Origin: a virus
DNA: 23,609 bases
IMG/VR virus record: IMGVR_UViG_3300042691_047966
Coordinates: 1-23,609 of that record
Direction: 5' to 3' (one strand)
The position numbers were made by a program, and so were the translations under genes. Shown piece after piece: positions 22,559-23,609 of this stretch; within the stretch, counting starts at the first letter, position 1; the number at the start of each line of letters is the position of its first letter. The notes under the pieces were generated by a model, which saw nothing but the letters and a program-made list of their open reading frames with translations, had not been told where the DNA came from and searched no databases.

Positions 22559-23609
22559 ATGTATTATCTAATAGAAAGTCAACATCAATTTGAGGAGTTT
22601 GCTCAACAGCAAACTAACAAATGTTTTGTTGAGCTTATTCTAAACCATGATTTAGTACATCCTATCTTAAATGATATTTCATTAGTCTATATTAGACCTG
22701 AGGGTGATAAAAAAGGATATGTTATCCCTATTTCACATAATGAAGCATTTTTAATCCCGTTTCAGCAAGTAAAAAAGTTTATAGCTAGTTATAAAGAAGT
22801 ATTTGTTAGGGATAAGAAAACAAGTATGTATTTTTTAAATAAAAAGAATTTAATACATGCCCCTATCAATACAGAAAATTTATCATTTCCTATTTATGAT
22901 TATTATCATAGACAATATCCAAATCGAAATGATATAAATAAATTTATCCCTATTGCTAAACACTATGAGCGTTGTGAAGAATATTTTAAATATATAAACT
23001 TCACACCCCAATCTGAATTCTATAATAAAGCAATAGAATTATTTCAGACAATAGAATCAAGTGGTATTAGTGTAGATACAACACTTATAGACGATTATTT
23101 TACACCAAACAACACCCTCCATTCAATAAAAAACAATGTAATATACTCACAGTACAATGTAGACACTACAACTAAGAGACCATCAAATAGTTTTAATAGT
23201 ATTAACTTTGCCGCTTTACCTAAAGATAAAAGTAGACAAGCGTTTATTTCTACTAATGGAAGATTTGTTGATATTGATATTGATTCCTACCACCCAACCC
23301 TAATTGCTAAACAAATAGGATATGATTTTGGAGATGAGTCAATACATGACCATATGGCTCAAATGTATAGAGTTGATTATAAAACAAGTAAAGAACTTAC
23401 CTTTAAACAACTATATGGGGGTATTTTTGATCAATATAAAGATTTAGAATTTTTCTCTAAAACTCAAACATTAATAGACACTTTATGGGAACAGTTTAAT
23501 ACTGAGGGTTATATTAAATGTCCTATATCAAATCATAGGTTCTATAAAGAACAACTACCTAATATGGGTCCTCAAAAGTTATTTAACTATTGGGTTCAAA
23601 ACTTAGAAA
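22559..23609 (+). CDS. Family A DNA polymerase, 3' end beyond the window
   Basis: The frame runs open to the right edge (350 codons seen). The ATG at 22559 follows TAAAGG, one of the few plausible Shine-Dalgarno leaders here. The polymerase domain begins near residue 205 with TTKRPSNSFNSINFAALPKD, the usual template-binding stretch before motif A. Motif A is VDIDIDSYHPTLIAKQIG (237-254): D240 is the probable metal-binding aspartate, and the usual glutamate position holds H245. Motif B is KTSKELTFKQLYGG (275-288), with the K-x3-F-x3-YG spacing intact but no arginine at K-4. Motif C (HDE) would lie beyond the edge. The first 190 residues look like a reduced exonuclease-type domain without an evident D-x-E. 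The enzyme would replicate phage DNA. The 45-nt gap upstream has no terminator. Confidence 0.82.
   Translation, partial: MYYLIESQHQFEEFAQQQTNKCFVELILNHDLVHPILNDISLVYIRPEGDKKGYVIPISHNEAFLIPFQQVKKFIASYKEVFVRDKKTSMYFLNKKNLIHAPINTENLSFPIYDYYHRQYPNRNDINKFIPIAKHYERCEEYFKYINFTPQSEFYNKAIELFQTIESSGISVDTTLIDDYFTPNNTLHSIKNNVIYSQYNVDTTTKRPSNSFNSINFAALPKDKSRQAFISTNGRFVDIDIDSYHPTLIAKQIGYDFGDESIHDHMAQMYRVDYKTSKELTFKQLYGGIFDQYKDLEFFSKTQTLIDTLWEQFNTEGYIKCPISNHRFYKEQLPNMGPQKLFNYWVQNLE

Noticed and set aside
22543-22593. A 16-codon frame starting at ATG 22543 before the polymerase
   Set aside because: It stops at once and overlaps the better start at 22559, which has a TAAAGG leader and continues as a recognisable polymerase.

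Overview
This window looks like part of the genome of a contractile-tailed phage (myovirus-type Caudoviricetes). It is AT-rich and every recognisable gene is on the + strand, packed with short gaps or overlaps. Almost all stop codons are TAA. Most starts are preceded by A/T-rich leaders rather than a Shine-Dalgarno sequence, which is typical of phages infecting Bacteroidota (for example marine flavobacteria); that host guess is an inference. No integrase, transposase, tRNA gene or CRISPR array is visible.

Layout. (1) Positions 1-6522 are a host-recognition module: the 3' part of a fibre-like gene cut by the left edge, a structured repeat-bearing intergenic element (about 1388-1511), an 820-residue fibre with eight 17-residue head-type repeats, a 50-residue stand-alone fibre module, two paralogous glycine-rich adhesin-like proteins that begin with that same module, and a small 68-residue protein. 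(2) Positions 6544-9119 hold a small coiled-coil protein, the tail sheath and the tail tube, closed by a strong intrinsic terminator. (3) Positions 9226-17260 hold a tail-assembly chaperone, an overlapping second reading frame probably reached by ribosomal frameshifting, and a 2331-residue tape measure protein with two families of internal repeats. (4) Positions 17302-22513 hold tail-end/baseplate genes, including a LysM/gp53-like protein and a large hub-like protein. (5) From 22559 to the right edge is the start of a family A DNA polymerase, where the window leaves the virion genes for replication.

How it works together. The sheath contracts around the tube. The chaperone pair would coat the tape measure while the tube polymerises to a length set by that protein. 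The LysM, hub and neighbouring proteins would join tube to baseplate, and the fibres and glycine-rich proteins would bind the host surface. Six intergenic gaps from 6523 to 17301 carry a TATTTAT octamer that may be a phage promoter; tightly coupled genes lack it.

Most notable: the structured element between the first two fibre genes (16-bp-class outer stem, 29-nt tandem repeats with a compensatory base-pair change, and 11-bp flanking direct repeats); a T7 run where a +1 or -2 shift would fuse the two chaperone frames; a fibre module occurring alone and as the N-terminus of two adhesins; exact 168-nt repeats in the tape measure; and a family A polymerase with an atypical motif A. Identifications rest on reading the sequence from memory of families; no database search was made.
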